In this document: positions 32,495 to 33,047 of the stretch, piece after piece
Layout of the letters: every line of letters begins with the position of its first letter
Position numbering within the stretch: position 1 is the stretch's first letter
From: Syntrophomonadaceae bacterium
GTDB lineage: Bacteria; Bacillota; Syntrophomonadia; Syntrophomonadales; Syntrophomonadaceae
Assembly: GCA_014360155.1 (NCBI GenBank)
Contig: JACIYB010000007.1
Location: 1-33,047 of the forward strand
Direction of reading: 5' to 3'
Length of the DNA stretch: 33,047 nucleotides
Translations under genes and position numbers: made by a program
Notes under the pieces: generated by a model
Told to the model about the DNA's origin: nothing
Databases searched by the model: none
Seen by the model: only the letters and a program-made list of their open reading frames with translations

Positions 32495-33047
32495 ATGAAG
32501 GTAACATTTCCGCATATGGGCAATTCCCACATAGCTATTAAGACACTGTTGAAAGGATTAAAATTAGAGGTTATTCCTCCACCCCCTATAACCCAGAAAA
32601 CCTTAGAACTGGGGATAAAATACTCTCCTGAGTATGCTTGTATGCCTTTAAAAATAAATATTGGCAACTTCATAGAAGCTATAGAGAGAGGGGCGGACAC
32701 CATTGTCATGGCTGGTGGTTGGGGACCGTGCCGGTTTGGTTATTATGCTGTGGTTCAAAGGGAAATACTTAAGGATTTAGGGTATGACTTCAACATGATC
32801 GTCCTGGAAGCTCCTGATTTCAAATTTTCTGAACTCCTCAAGCAAATAAGGACTTTAGGGGAAAACGTTTCACTTTGGGAAGCTCTGAGAGCTGTCAAAT
32901 TTTCTTGGTATAAGTTGAATGCCGTGGAAAGAATAGAAAAAGAATTCGCATACTGCTTACCGCGGGCAGCAGAAAAAAACGATGCTGAGAAGCTTTATGA
33001 CCGGGGTCTGCTAGAAATAGACAGGGCGAATGATAGAAGCGAAATCG
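32495..33047 (+). CDS. CoA activase/dehydratase-related protein, 3'-truncated
   Basis: The frame from ATG 32495 (AAGGAGG at 32479-32485) is open to the window end, giving 184 codons. The start KVTFPHMGNSHIAIKTLLKG, the cysteine motif EYACMPLKINIGNF and GGWGPCRFGYYAVVQREIL resemble the C-terminal part of the large activase-like proteins and the iron-sulfur dehydratase subunit family (HgdB/BcrC-like). With the preceding DUF2229 gene it looks like a split version of one long polypeptide. The rest lies outside the window. Confidence 0.8.
   Translation, partial: MKVTFPHMGNSHIAIKTLLKGLKLEVIPPPPITQKTLELGIKYSPEYACMPLKINIGNFIEAIERGADTIVMAGGWGPCRFGYYAVVQREILKDLGYDFNMIVLEAPDFKFSELLKQIRTLGENVSLWEALRAVKFSWYKLNAVERIEKEFAYCLPRAAEKNDAEKLYDRGLLEIDRANDRSEI

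Noticed and set aside
1-33047. CRISPR arrays, tRNA or rRNA genes
   Set aside because: No regularly spaced repeats and no tRNA cloverleaf or rRNA-like sequence were seen on either strand; the only repeats are the three dispersed elements.

Overview
The window reads as a chromosomal segment of an anaerobic, endospore-forming Firmicute of the class Clostridia. The evidence is a dense set of spore genes (spo0A, spoIVB, spoIIM, dacF, the spoIIA operon with sigF, spoVAC/AD/AE/AF), the clostridial form of the spoVA cluster (no spoVAA or spoVAB, no second spoVAE gene), a corrinoid-activation (RACE-type) ASKHA protein at the left edge and CoA-dehydratase-activase-like proteins at the right edge. A syntrophic or acetogenic relative such as Syntrophomonadaceae or Peptococcaceae would fit, but the genus cannot be fixed from this sequence. 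Every recognised gene is on the + strand. No rRNA, tRNA, CRISPR array or transposase gene was found.

Layout. 1-2.9 kb: the 3' part of a corrinoid activation protein gene and a five-PAS-domain protein with no visible output domain. 2.9-4.5 kb: a small repeat element, a structured leader with an intrinsic terminator, a cation diffusion facilitator transporter and a small LapA-like membrane protein. 4.6-10.6 kb: lysA, recN, spoIVB and spo0A, ending at a clear terminator. 10.6-17.3 kb: steA, an MctB-like membrane protein, a family 2 glycosyltransferase, a MraY/WecA-like phosphosugar transferase, an M20 peptidase, a DUF3866 protein and a NUDIX hydrolase. 17.3-19.5 kb: a second repeat copy, an endonuclease Q family repair nuclease and an overlapping unrecognised protein, then a terminator. 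19.7-24.1 kb: spoIIM, a small membrane protein, xerD, deoB and a pyrimidine nucleoside phosphorylase. 24.4-31.4 kb: dacF-spoIIAA-spoIIAB-sigF, a dodecin, and spoVAC-[third repeat copy]-spoVAD-spoVAE-spoVAF. 31.4-33 kb: a DUF2229 protein and a truncated relative.

How the genes work together. Spo0A commits the cell to sporulation. SpoIIAA/SpoIIAB/SigF form the forespore-specific sigma factor and its anti-sigma switch. SpoIIM acts in engulfment, SpoIVB signals from forespore to mother cell, DacF trims spore peptidoglycan, and the SpoVA proteins move dipicolinic acid. RecN, XerD and endonuclease Q maintain the chromosome. DeoB and Pdp salvage nucleosides.

The most novel signal is a non-coding MITE-like element present three times, at 2924-3074, 17316-17586 and 28211-28343 (inverted). 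It has 11-bp terminal inverted repeats, 18-bp inner inverted repeats, and exact 6-bp target duplications at two copies. The two shorter copies are exactly 120 and 138 bp shorter than the longest, the amounts expected from deletions between short direct repeats inside it. Other points of interest are hairpins placed between the Shine-Dalgarno sequence and the start codon of recN and of spoIIAB, and a possible NiCo-type riboswitch ahead of the metal transporter.
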